This document shows positions 20,101 through 33,200 of a DNA stretch of 64,000 nt, piece after piece. The translations under genes and the position numbers were made by a program. Positions within the stretch are counted from its first letter, which is position 1, and each line of letters begins with the position of its first letter. The DNA comes from Theropithecus gelada (lineage: Eukaryota; Chordata; Mammalia; Primates; Cercopithecidae), in the NCBI RefSeq assembly GCF_003255815.1, contig NC_037669.1, forward strand, positions 48,592,756 to 48,656,755, written 5' to 3'. Under the pieces are notes generated by a model that saw nothing but the letters and a program-made list of their open reading frames with translations, made no database searches and was not told the origin of the DNA.

Positions 20101-23100
20101 CAACATTGGCCCAAACAAAAGACTTCCATGGGTATTGTTGGCATAGGGACTCCTTCAGAAGTTTTTCGAAGTTCCTTGATTTTACCATGTCAAGGGCCGG
20201 ATGGCCAGGAAGGAACAATTCAACCTATTATTACACCTATTCCTGTCAATTTATGGGGTAGAGACTTATTGCAACAATGGGGTGCCTACCAAACATCTGA
20301 AGATCTGTCATGAGCCACAGCATCTAGTGCACCCACCTGTACAGTGCAAATTGAAGGTTTAAGGATTGCTTTTTTGCTATACTGTTGCACAAGAAGGATA
20401 AGCCTCGATTTGCTTTCTCTGTGCCTTCTGTTAGAAGGGGCCTGTTTCTTATTATCAGTGGAAAGTTTTACCCCATGGTAATTAACCAAAGAGGCAGAAG
20501 CTGAGTTACAGCTTGTAGAACAAATGCTTCAGCAATGGTATGCCTCCCAGCTACAGCAACAAAAGTTTTTGCTTCTGTTTTGCTAGATTTACTAACGTGG
20601 GGTTGAGGGTATGCTAGTGTTTTTGCAGGACATGAACAAACCGTATGGGTGCCCTCGAGATGTGTATGACCATGGAATGGGAGACTGGAGGGACCCATGG
20701 ATCCCAACCATGGACTGGGTTCCCCCAGTACAAGCCATGGGCCAGTTGAATCTGAATGCGAAGATGGAACAAGGACCGACTGGAATCACACTGACATCAA
20801 CCCCCGTAACATGGGGACAGATCAAGAAAACCACACAGGAAGCTGAGAAACTGCTGGAGCACCAGGGTTTCACCTTTTGCTGGAACTCAGAGGTACAATA
20901 GATGCTTAACGGACCAATGCTTTCTGACTGAGCTCCTCTCTACCCTGAATACAAGAGACCCTAATAGGCAGGAATATCATCGTCCCTATTCAGCATGAAG
21001 AAGTTGCAGAAGACGGACCTTCATCCTTCTGCAACCCTTAGGATTAAGGGTCCTCTTGTAAAAGGGAAAGGAGAAATATGTAAGAAGCATTCAAACCAGA
21101 GTGACTGCATTTTGAATAAGGGCTAAGAAAACTGAAGCTGAATCACTAACCGGCAATTAAGGGCGGCACAGCCTGCAACTGCCTTGCTCAATTAATTTAA
21201 AAACAAAAAGAGGACCTTTTGGATTCAAAGTTGTGTTCAGCCACCTTTTATGCTAGCAATAGGGAATGCTACTCTTAAACGCATTCTGGAGGGCAAAGAT
21301 GAAAATCTCACCCTTGATACTGTAAAACTAAAAGAGTAGCTTTTTGAAGCCTGTCAGACTCACTTAGCCCTGCTCCCTGGAACTGATATTTTGAACAAGA
21401 CAGCCAATGGGTTGTCCACAATCCTCTTAAATGGATGAAGGCCATTGAAAGCTCTACAGTTGCAGATTTTGTTCTAATAATTATGTGTTTGTGCTGTCTC
21501 CTTTTAGTCTGCAGATGCAGAAGCCACCTCTGGAGAGAAAGCTGCCGTCGAGAACAAGCAATGATAGCTGTGGCGGTTTTACAAAAAAGAAAAGAGGGCA
21601 TGTTGGGGAAAAGCTGAGTGTTGGGAAAAAGGCTGAGGCTGGACTTGCATGTCTGATATATTGTAAAAGAGTCTTGGAACATGTCTGGGGTCCAGGGTCT
21701 AAAACCCCTCATGGCCTTTGGAACACCAAGCTCTGTGCCAAAGGGTGGAAGGCAGCCCTGCCGCACCATAATCTGAGCCCAGGGCATAAAACTCCTCATG
21801 GCGCCAGGCGTGGTGGCTCACGCCTGTTATCCCAGCACTTTGGGAGGCTGAGGAGGGCGGATCACAAGGTCAGGAGATCGAGACCATCCTGGCGAACACA
21901 GTGAAACCCCATCTCTACTAAAAATACAAAAAAATTAGCTGGGTGTGGTGGCAGGTGCCTGTAGTCCCAGCTTCTAGGGAGGCTGAGGCAGGAGAATGGT
22001 GTGAACCCGGGAGGCAGCGGAGCTTGCAGTGAGCTGAGATCGCACCACTGCACTCCAGCCTGGGCAACAGAGCAAGACTCCGTCTCAAAAAAAAACAAAA
22101 AACAAAAAAAAAACCCCAAAACTCCTCGTGGCTTGGATGGAATCCAGGGCTCAGGGCGTAAAACCCCTCGTGGCCTCTGGAATGTGTCTAGACTTGCTGG
22201 CTCCTTGCTTCTAGCACTCCCAGGCTCATAGATCGATTGTATCTTTTTTTTTTTTTGAGACGGAGTTTTGCTCTTGTTGCCCAGGCTGGAGTGCAATAGC
22301 GTGATCTCGGCTCACCACAACCTCCGCCCCCTGGGTTCAAGTGATTCTCCTGCCTCAGCCTCCCAAGTAGCTGGGATTACAGTCATGCACCACCATGCCC
22401 GGCTCATTTTGTAATTTTTTTAGCAGAGACACGGTTTCTCCATGTCAGGCTAGTCGCGAACTCCTGACCTCAGGTGATCCACCAGCCTCGGCCTCCCAAA
22501 GTGCTGGGATTACAAGTGTGAGCCACTGCGCCCAACTGATTGTATCTTAAACTAGAAGAACATGTTTACTATTATCTCAAGTAGCAGAACATTTTCCATT
22601 TGCTTCAAAGAAAATGCTAAAGTGTCATAGCTGTAGATCATGCGCTGATACACTGCTTTCTTTCAACCCCCACATCCTCACCACCTGCTTCTTTGATCAC
22701 CAATAAATAATGTGGGCTTCCAGAACTCGGGGCCTTCACAGCCTCCATATTAGCGTTGGCCCCCTGGCCCCACTTTATGCACTCTTATCTCATTCCTTTA
22801 TGAGAATGACAACTCTGCTGGACTTTGTGGCCCCCACGGCCTGGTGTTGGGTCTGATAACCCCAACACACAGCAGGGGATACGATTAGTGATGTAGCAAA
22901 ACAGCAGTCTCCAACCTTTTTGGCACCAGGGATTGGTTTCGTGGAAGACAATTTTTCCATGGCCAGTGGGAGAAGGTTGTATGGGCATGGTTTGGGGATG
23001 AAACTGTTCCACCTCAGCTCATCAGGCATTGGTTAGAGTCTCATAAGGAACATGCAACCTAGATCCCTTGCATGTTCAATTCACAATAGCATTCACACTC

Positions 23101-25350
23101 CTATGAGAATCTAATGTCGCCACTGATGTGACAGGAGGCGGAGCTCAGGTGGTAATGCTCACTTGCCCACTGCTCACCTTCTGTTGTGCCACCCAGTTTC
23201 TAACAGGCCTCAAACTGCTACTGGTCCATAGCCTGGGTGTTGGGGACCCCTGCATCAGAAGATATATTGGTTGAAAATAATCAGATTGAAGGACAAAAAG
23301 GAGAAAAAAAGACTGTAAAATAAAAAGTGTGAGATGTATAAATAATATCAGATGCAGATCATGGTGAAAATATCTAACATTGGAGTCCCAGGAGGAGAGG
23401 GAGAGAAGATGAATATAAGTAATATCTGAAGAGAAATACTGTCTTAGAACTTTTAAAACTTAAGCTACAGATTTAACAAGTTCTAGAAACCCATGGCAGG
23501 TTAAATACAAAGAAAAACATGCCTATGAGCATCACAATAAAACTGCCGAAAACCAAAGAAAAGAAAAAAAATTTAAGCAGCCAGAGACAGCCAAATTATC
23601 TTCAAAAGAACAAGACTGGTTGGCAGCTGATCAACAGAAACAATGGAAGTCAGAGGACAAGGGAATGATTTCTTTAAAGTGTTAATAACTGCCAAGCTAG
23701 AATTCTAAACCCAGGAAAAATACCCAAAAAATCTAACCACAGAAAAATTAATTGGTATTCACAAATATTTCTCAACACTGAAACAATGAAAAGACAAGTC
23801 ACAGACTGGGAAAAGAGACACATCTAACAACTCATACTTGAATAACAGTAAAACACTGTCAATCAGAAAAATACAACTAGATTTATTTTAAATGGAGAAA
23901 ATATATACATTTGAACAAGCACTTTATAAAAGGAGATATCCAAATAGCCAATCATATGTGAAAAGGTGCTCAACATTATTCAGAGAGAGAGATATTAAAG
24001 CCTGAATGTGGCTGGGCATGGTGGCTCATGCCTGTAATCCCAGCACTTTGGGAGGCTGAGGCAGGTGAATCACCTGAGGTCAGGAGTTCAAGACCAGCCT
24101 GGCCAATATGGTGAAACCCTGTCTCTACTAAAAGTACAAAAATTAGCCAGGCATGGTGGCACACACCTGTAGTCCCAGCCACTCAGGAGGCTGAGGCAGG
24201 GAGAATTGCTTAAACCTGGGAGGCGGAGGTTGCAGTGAGCTGAGATCACACCACTGCACTCCAGCCTGGGTGACAGGGCAAGATGCTCTCTCAAAAACAA
24301 CAAGAAACCTGAATGTAATACCAGTACACCTCACCTGAGCAGCGAACATAAAACCAAATCTAGACCAAATCTAGCCACACATGCATGATGATTATACATG
24401 AAGAAGTGAGATTTTTCCCAGGAATCCAAGGCTGGTTTAATATGCAAATATGAAATAATGTAGTATACCATATGAATAATGAACAAAAACCACATGATCA
24501 CAATATTTGCATTCAACAAAAGCATTTTTTTTTGTTAAATGCATCTATTTTCACAAAATTTTCACAATTTAATTTAAAAAATGCATATATTGTAAAAACA
24601 TGTATATATAATGTGGAAAAAGCATTTAACAAATATCCAACACCTATTCATACTGAACTCTCAACAAACTAAGATTAGAAGGGAACTTCCTTGACCTGAT
24701 AAAGGGCATCTCTCAAAAATCTGCAGTTAATGTCCAACTTAATGGTAAAAGCCTGAATACTTTAACCCCAAGATCACAAGCAAGACAAGCATGCCTGCTC
24801 TCACCACTCCTCTTCAACACTGCACTTTATACCGGACATTCTAGACAATGCAAAGGGAGAAACAGAGGGAAAGACAAAGAGAAGGAAGAAAAGAGTAAGG
24901 AAAGCAAGTGTTACAGACTGAATGTCTTCACACTCAAATTCCTCTATTGAAGCTTTAACCTCCAGCCTGGCTCTATTTGGAGTAGGGAAGTAATTAAGGT
25001 TAAATGAGGTCATAAGGTTGGGCCCAGATCTGATAGGATTAGTGTCTTTGTAAGAAGAGACATTAGAGGATGGGCGAGGTGGCTCACACCTGTAATTCCA
25101 GCACTTTGGTAAGCCAAGGCGGGCAGATCACAAGGTCAGGAGATCGAGACCAGCATGGCCAACATGGCAAAACCCTGTCTCTACTAAAAATACAAAAATT
25201 AGCTGGGTGAGGTGGTGTGTGCTTGTCATCCCAGCTACTCGGGAGGCTGAGGCAGGAGAATGGCTTGAACCCGGGAGGCGGAGATTGCAGTGAGCCAAGA
25301 TTGCGCCATTGCACCCCAGCTTGGCAACAAAGCGAGACTCTGTCTAAAAA

Positions 25351-25381
<31 letters not shown>

Positions 25382-28300
25382 ATTAGAGATCTCTCCTTTC
25401 TCTCCACACACAACAAAGAGATTATATGAGTACACAGCAAGATGGTGGCCACCTAACCTACAAGCCAAGAGAAAAGGCCTCAGAATTAAACCGACCTTGC
25501 CGGACTCTTAGTTTTAGACGTTCCAGCCTCCAGAATAGTGAGGAAATAATTTTCTGTTGTTTGAACCTCCGAGCTTATGACAGCCCAGGCAGAAGGAAAG
25601 GAAGGAAGGAAGGAAGAGTATCCAGATTGGAAAGGAAAATGACCTTTCTTCACAGATGATGTGATCCAGTTCAAAAGGTTGTAGGACACCAGATCAATGT
25701 ACAAAAAATTAATTCTATTTCTATATTATGGAAACAATACAAAAAGTAATTACATTCATAGCACCATTAATTTCACAAAAGAAGTGCAAGAGTTACACAT
25801 TGAGAACTACAGAAATTGCTGAGGAAAACGACATAAATAACAGCAGAGACATTACATGTTCATAAATTGGCAACCCCAAAATTGTTAAGTTGGCAGTTTT
25901 TCCCAAATCAATCTGTAGATTCAATAAAATCCCCACCAGGCATGGTGGTTCACACCTGTAATCCCAGTACTTTGGGAGGCTGAGACGGGCGGATCACAAG
26001 GTCAGGAGATCAACACCATCCTGGCTAACACGGTGAAACCCCGTCTCTACCAAAAAAAAAAAAAATTAGCCAGGTGTGGTGGCGGGTGCATGTAGTCCCA
26101 GCTACTTGGGAGGCTGAGGCAGGAGAATGGCATGAACCCGGGAGGCTGAGTTTGCAGTGAGCCAAGATCACGCCACTGCACTCCAGCCTGGGCGACAGAG
26201 CGAGACTCCATCTCAAAATAAATAAATAAAATCCCGATGAAATTCCTATAGAATTTTTTACAGAAATTGGCAAGCTGATCTTAAAATATATGTGGAAATG
26301 CAAAGGACCCAAAGTAGTCAAAGCAATTTTGAAAAAGAACAAAGTTAAAGGACTTAAAAAATCCAACTAACTAACTATAATTAAAGTCATCAAGACAATG
26401 TGTTGCTGGTATATGGAGAGGCATATAAGTTAATGGGACATAGTTTAGAACTCAGATATAAACTCTTACATTTATGATCAATTCTTGACAAAGGTGCTAA
26501 GTCAATTCAATGGGGGAATAGCTAGTCTTTGCAAGAAATGATGTGAGGACAACTGGATATCCATATGCAAAAAGATTAATTTAGACCCTTACCATGGACC
26601 TCAAAAAAAATGGTTCACAGATCTAAATGTGCGAGTTAAGAGTTAAGTGTAAGAGAAAGGATATGAAATGATCTTTGTAACTTTAAGCAGAGTCCTTAGC
26701 TATAACACCAAAAGCATGATTGCTAAAAGAAAAAACATAAATTGGAATTTATCAAAATTAAGAGCTTTTATACTTCAAAAGCTTTTTCTTACACCATTAA
26801 GAAAAAAAGACAAGCCACAAATATGGAGAAAATATTTGCAAATCATATTTCCCATTAAGTACTTGTATCCAGAATATATAACAACTCAACAATAGAAAGA
26901 CAACTTGATTTTAAAATGGATAAATGATACAAACAGAGGGCCAGGCACGGTGGCTCATAATTGTAATCCCAGCACTTCAGGAAGCCAAGGTGGAAGGATT
27001 GCCTGAGCCCAAAGGGTTCAAGATCAGTCTGGGTAACATAGTGAGACCCTGTCTCAATTTGAAAAAAGAGATTAATTCAAAAAGATACAAATATAGATTA
27101 CACCAAAGAAGCTTTATTAATTCCTAATAAGCACACTAAAAGATACCTAACATCGTCAGTCATTATAAAATGCAAATTAAAATCATGAGATACATACTAG
27201 AATGGCTATAATCAAAAGGACTGATAAAAAGTGTATGAATGTGGAGAAACTAGAACCCTCATGCATTGCTGGTAGGGATGTTAAGATTGTGCAACTACAC
27301 TGTAAAAACTGCTTTTCTTACAATGTAATTTCTTAAAATCATAAATATAAACCTACCTATATGACAGCAATTCCACTCCTAGGTTCAACCCAAGAGAAAT
27401 GAAAACATATTTTCACATAATGATTTGTATGCAAATGTTCATAGGAGCAAATTTATAATAGCCCCAAGCAAGAAATAATAGTAATTCCAAAAAGTGGTGA
27501 ATGGATAAATATGGTACATCAATTCAATGGAATAATATTCAGCAATAAAAAAGGAACATACTGCTGATATATTCAGGAACATGGATGACCCTCAGAAACT
27601 TTATGCTCAGTAAAAGAAGCCAGACACAAAAATTTACATAACTATATGGTTCCAATTACCTGAAATATTCAGACAAGGCAAATCTATCAAGACAAAAAGC
27701 AGATCAGTGGTTATGTGGGACTAAGAATGGAGGAGAGATTGACTGTAAACTAGCATGAGAATACTTTTTGTGGGGATGGAAATGTTCTAAAACTGGATTG
27801 TGATGATGGTGTTATAACTATAAATTTACTAAAAACTATTTCCATATACTTATAATGAGTGAATTTTATGGTATGTAAATTATATCTCAAGGTGTAAAAA
27901 TGTGAAAAAATTAAATTATGGGTGGGTTTCAATTATTATAGTATGAATAGGAAATTTAAAGCCATTTTAGAGTAGCCATATCTAAGATAATAGGAACATG
28001 ATTTTTTAAAAAGCTGGAACAATACAAGCAATTTCAGCAAATTTACAAGAGATGGGGGCTAGTAAATAAATTGTATACTACCATATTATAAAATTGTCTA
28101 TAATATTGCATATTTTTTGAGACGGAGTCGTGCTCTGTCACCCAGGCTGGAGTGCAGTGGCATGATCTCAGCTCACTGCAAGCTCCGCTGCCTCCCGAGT
28201 TCACGCCATTCTCCTGCCTCAGACTCCCTAGAAGCTGGGAGTACAGGCGCCTGCCACCACACCCGGCTAATTTTTTTGTATTTTTAGTAGAGATGGGGTT

Positions 28301-30256
28301 TCACCGTGTTCTCCAGGATGGTCTTGATCTCCTGACCTTGTGATCCGCCCGCCTCAGCCTCCCAAAGTGCTGGGATTACAGGTGTGAGCTACTGTGCCTG
28401 GCCCTGCAAAATCTTTAAAAACCCTTCCTTGTGGCCGGGCGTGGTAGCTCACACCTGTAATCCCAGCTCTTTGGGAGGCCGAGGTGGGTGGATCACTTGA
28501 GGTCAGGAGTTCAAGACCAACCTGGGCAACATGGCGAAACCCCATCTCTACTAAAAATACAAAAATTAGCCAGGCATGGTGGTGTGTGCCTGTAATCCCA
28601 GCTACTCAGGAGGCTGAGGCAGGAGAATCGCTTGAGCCTGGGAGGCAGGTACTGCAGTGAGCTGAGATCATGCCACTACACTCCAGCCTGGGCAACAGAG
28701 CAAGACCATCTCAAAAATAAATATAAATTTAAAATGCTTCCATATTATGTGGCATTAACAAAATTATATTAACCCATGAAATGAATATATATTCTTGCAC
28801 ATATCTTAAGGGCACTGAGAGGTAGGATAAGGAAGACTGCAAATACTCTCAATGTTGTTTGACTGTTTTTGTTTGTTTGTTTGAGACAGGGTCTCATTCT
28901 GTCGCTCTGAGTGCTGGAATGCAGTGGTGCGATCTCAGCTCACTGCAACCTTACCTCCCAGGTTCAAGTGATTCTCCTGCTTCAGCCTTCCAAGTAGCTG
29001 AGATTACAGGTGCACACCACCACATCCAGCTAATTTTTGTATTTTTAGTAGAGACAGGGGTTTTGCCATGTTGGCCAGGCTGGTCTTGAACTCCTGGCCT
29101 CAAGGGATCTGACTGCCTCAACCTCCCAAAATGCTGGGATTACAGGCATGAGGCACTGTGCCCCGCATTGAGACAGGGTCTCGCTCTGCCATCCAGGCTG
29201 GAATGTAATGGCGTGATCTCGGCTCACTGCAACCTGTGCTTCCCAGGCTCAAGCCTCAGCCTCCTGAGTAGCTAGGACTACAGATACATGCCACCATGCC
29301 CAGCTAATTTTTTGTAGGGACGGTTTCGCCATGTTGCCCAGGCTGGTCTCAAACTCCTGAGCTTAAGCAGCCTGCGCACCTTGGCCTCCCACAGTTCTAT
29401 GATATATATATATTTATTAAACAAGAGAAATAAAAATGAATGAAATAGCCAACTCGAGAAGATAGAAAAAAGGAGAAAGATGTATGTTTTAAAGTATCAT
29501 AAAAATAAAAGCTCAAGTTAATGAATTAGAAAAACAGAAAAAGCAGAATTGATAAATCCAAGAACTGGTTCTTTTGAAAAAGCTAAAAACCTGAACACTA
29601 ATGGAAAAAACAGCCAGGCACAGTGACTCACACCTGTAATCCCAACACTTTGGGAGGCCGAGGCAGGAGAATCCCTTGAGCCTAGGAGCTGGAGACCAGC
29701 CTGGGCAACATAGCAAGACCCAATCTCTTAAAAAGATTAAAAAAAAAAAAAAATTAACCAGGTGTGGTGGCACATGCCTGCCTACTCAGGAGGCTGAGGT
29801 GGGAGGACTGCTTGAGCCCAGGAGTTGGAGGCTGCAGTGACCCATGATCAAGTCATAGTACTCTAGCCTGAGCAATGTAGTGAGACCCCAATTCAAACAA
29901 AATAGAAGAAGTCTGTTCTTTGGTTTTCATAAAGAATGCACACATATAAAACTTACAAGCTTCTAGGAGACTTTTGTTTTTAAACTAGAGAATTGCGGGG
30001 GATGGTAGGGCCTTCACAGAGACCACAGGCAGACAACTCCAAGTCATACCATAGATATTTGTGTTTTCATGTCTTTTTGGTTGGCATGGGGTGAGTGAGG
30101 TTCTCCTTGCCCATTCAGGCCGCATAGCACCAGCCTTCTACCCTCTCACCAGCTTCTCAGTCTCCCATTCTCTCCCTCTGTCATGCAGATCAGTTTATGT
30201 CCCATGTTGCTTGGACATCTTACGACACTTATGCCCTGAGCAACCTAAGCAACATG

Positions 30257-30290
<34 letters not shown>

Positions 30291-33200
30291 CACAGTTCTT
30301 TCTCTATAATGAACTCTGGGGGCCATGGTAAAGGTAATACACCTAATAGCATTCCTTCTCACCTTTCAGGAAGGACAAGGTTATCTAGGACTGGGAGTGA
30401 AGGTTTCTGACATGGTTCAGCCCCACCTCCTGCACTTCTTGCCCATCCAGTGGGGTAACCCAGGCCAGGAGCACAGGCACAGACCAGAGGCAAATGTCCC
30501 ACTCAGGAATATGCCCTGTGCCTCTCAGCAGGCGCCTGGACTGCCCAGGTGAGGCCTGGGAGCTCCAAGTTGGAGAGGAAGGCGGCCCACCTGGATGAAA
30601 CTGTGCTTTTTGTCTTTGTTCTTCAGTAGCATGGCGCTCCGCCACTGCAGGTACTTCTCCTGGTGGGCGTGGATTTCTAAGGTGAGGCTGGAGTCCCGAC
30701 CATGGTAGTCCTCAAGATTGGGGGCGGGCTGAGGTGGTAGGGCGAACAGTTTCTCATCTGTGAGTTCTTCTTGCGAAAGGGGCATCCCAAACTCTTGGCT
30801 CAAGTCTTTGATCATGGCAGAGGAGGGCAGCAGGTTCCTCACCATCACGTCCCAGAGGGTGGTGCTGTTATAGCAGATGTCGTGGATCCTGGAACAAAGA
30901 ACCACTGCCCCACTGAACCTCGCCTACCTTGCAAGACAGGTGTAATCACTCCCATCCTACAGCAGGAAATGAACACTCAGCGGTTGCTTAGCTGGTCCCA
31001 GGCCCTGGAGCTTGTAACGAAAGAGCTCCCATTCCAGTCTGCTGAGCCTGGGCTCCTGGCTCCTTCTCCATCTTCTCCCCAGCCCCCAGAAGCCAAAGGC
31101 TGCCCATGGTTTGCTCTGAGTGCTGCTCTGTTCCTGTGTCCTTAGCCATGCTTCCCCTCCTCCCATACCCCATCGGGACACAGCCCTACCAGCTGCCCAT
31201 CAGGGATGTAGAGCACAGAGCCTTCCGCACCAGGAGGACATCATGCAAGGAGCCTCAGGGGGCTGGCTAATAGAGGAGGAGGAGGAGGCTGGAGAGAGAG
31301 TCCTCAGCAAAGCTCAAGGACCTCCCCAGCCCTGAAGCCTCCTCCTAGGTGCCTTCTGCCATGGCCTGGTGTGCAGTGGGCATTGGGTCCAGAACCCATG
31401 CTCAGTCATGGCTGTTGGCTGCTGACTGTCTCAGCTGCCTCCGAAGTCCACTGTGCGGTAGATGCCTGCCCTCACTCTCACTGTCGCAGTGACCCTGGCC
31501 CAGCCTTAGCCTTTCTGAATATGGTTTCCTCACCCTCAGATAGAAATAAAGCTATATGGATGCAGCTACCTTGGATGCAGTAAGCACTTCCTAAAAAGTG
31601 TTCTCTTTCCTTCATAGAACCCTCAGCTACTTCCTGTCACCTACCAGGCAGGACCGGGTCTGGCCTCCTCCCAAATGCTGTGGCACCACCCCACATGCCA
31701 AAGATGAGGGCCACGGAATCAAAGAAAAGCCTCTTGGTTCCAACCAAGATCTTTATCCTTCCTATCTCTCCAGCCTCCTCCCCTCCTTCATTAATACATC
31801 CAGCGAGCACTAGCTAGGGCCAGACCTGTTGCTGGCTCTAAAAATATAAAGACAGGGTTTGTACCTCCTGCCCCACACCCAGCAGCAAGTGAACTGTCCA
31901 CCTGCTGAACATCCCCTGGCCCTTCCTCAACAGCAGCCTCTCCTGCCCTGGGGAAAGAAGCAGCCCCCTCCTCCATGCCCCTGCTGGGTCCCAGGGCACC
32001 CCACTGCCTGTGTTCTTTATGTCCTCTCTCCTTCTGAACTGTGGCCTCCTGAGAGTGGGGACTGGTGTGCTCACAGCTCCCCTAGAGCCATTGTGGGCTA
32101 GCAGCTGCTCAATGAGGGAATGGTGAGACCCTGGTCGCCCAGGCTGGAGTGCAGTGGTGTGATCTCAGCTCACTGCAACCTCCGCCTCCCAGGTTCAAGC
32201 AATTCTCCTGCCTCAGCCTCCCGAGTAGCTGGGATTACAGGCATGCGCCACCACGCCCGGCAAATTTTGTATTTTTAGTAGAGATAGGGTTTCTCCATGT
32301 TGGTCAGGCTGGTCTCGAATTCCCGACCTCAGGTGATCCGCCCACCTTGGCCTCTCAAAGTGCTGGGATTACAGGTGTGAGCCACTGAATCCGGCCTGTT
32401 TTTGTTTGTTTGTTTCTGAGATGGAAGTCTCACTCTGTCGCCCAGACTGGGGTACAATGGCTCGAACTCAGCTCACTGAAACCTCTGCCTTCCAGGTTCA
32501 AGAGATTCTCCTGCCTCAGTCTCCCAAGTAGCTGGGATTACAGGTGTGCACCACTACACCTGGCTAATTTTTGTATTTTTAGTAGAGATGGGGTCTCACT
32601 ATGTTGCCTAGGCTTGTCTCAAATTCCTGGGCTCAAGCCATCCTCTCACCTCGGCCTCCCAAAGTGCTGGGATTACAGGTGTGAGCCACTGTGCCCAGCC
32701 CACACCTGGCTAATTATTAACAACTTTTTTTTTTTTTTTTGAGACGGAGTCTTGCTCTGTCGCCCAGGCTGGAGTGCAGTGGCGTGATCTCCACTCACAG
32801 TGAGCTCCACTCCCCGGGTTCAGGCCATTCTCCTGCCTCAGCCTCCCTCAGTAGTAGCTGGGACTACAGGCACCCGCTGCCACGGCCGGCTAAATTTTTT
32901 TTGTATTTTTAGTAGAGATGGGGTTTCACCATGTTCACCAGGATAGTCTCAATCTCCTGACCTCGTGATCCGCCCGCCTCGGCCTCCCAATTTTATTAAC
33001 AAATTTTTGTGGAGATGAGGTCTCACTCTGTTGCCCAGGTTAGAAAATGGGGTTTAACCAGCCACTCCCTCCTCAGGTGATTCTAGGACACGCCCCAAGA
33101 ACTGCAGACGCGACAGAGTCACAGCATCTGGGCAGATGCCCTCCTCCCCCCACCGTCTGTTGGGGCCACTATGTAGTTGTTGGACACCCCAGCTCGCCTG

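Larger units (their letters stand above)
16709..22867 (+). mobile_element. Defective class II (ERV-K/HML-like) provirus with two LTRs
   Basis: Complete proviral layout: 5' LTR 16709-17334, Lys-type primer site at 17339, gag remnant, dUTPase/protease remnant, sharply deleted pol, deleted env, and 3' LTR 21602-22867. The LTRs begin TGTTGGGG and end CCCCAACA. A 5-bp direct repeat CACAG flanks the element (16704-16708 and 22868-22872). The reading frames carry stops and frameshifts and most of pol is gone, so no protein set could be made. Class II assignment rests on the primer site, the CCHC repeat gag, the dUTPase in pro and the env leader/tail. I do not assign an HML subgroup. It lies antisense to CFAP92, inside its intron. 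Confidence 0.9.
21602..22867 (+). repeat. 3' LTR of the provirus, enlarged by two Alus
   Basis: Begins TGTTGGGGAAAAGCTGAG and ends ATAACCCCAACA. It spans 1266 bp because of a sense Alu at 21800-22120 and an antisense Alu at 22244-22537; removing both leaves about 650 bp, as in the 5' LTR. Confidence 0.9.
23270..27910 (+). mobile_element. Old L1, sense, from 5' part to 3' end, split by Alus and an MLT1 LTR
   Basis: Pieces lie in consistent order: 5'/ORF1-like at 23270-24000, ORF2 reverse transcriptase parts at 24310-24905 and 25640-25930, ORF2 C-terminal part at 26230-26935 and 27070-27700, and an L1M-type 3' UTR ending near 27900 (gtgaattttatggtatg). All frames are broken. Confidence 0.8.
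12153..30590 (-). other. CFAP92 intron, 18.4 kb, repeat-filled
   Basis: Contains about 17 Alus, a degraded class II provirus (16709-22867), an old L1 (from 23270) interrupted by an MLT1 LTR, a hAT-like transposon and a CA repeat. The stretches 12153-12834 and 29900-30258 show nothing I can classify. Confidence 0.8.

Noticed and set aside
30259..30289. CA repeat as a regulatory or recombination signal
   Set aside because: Ordinary short dinucleotide microsatellite inside an intron.
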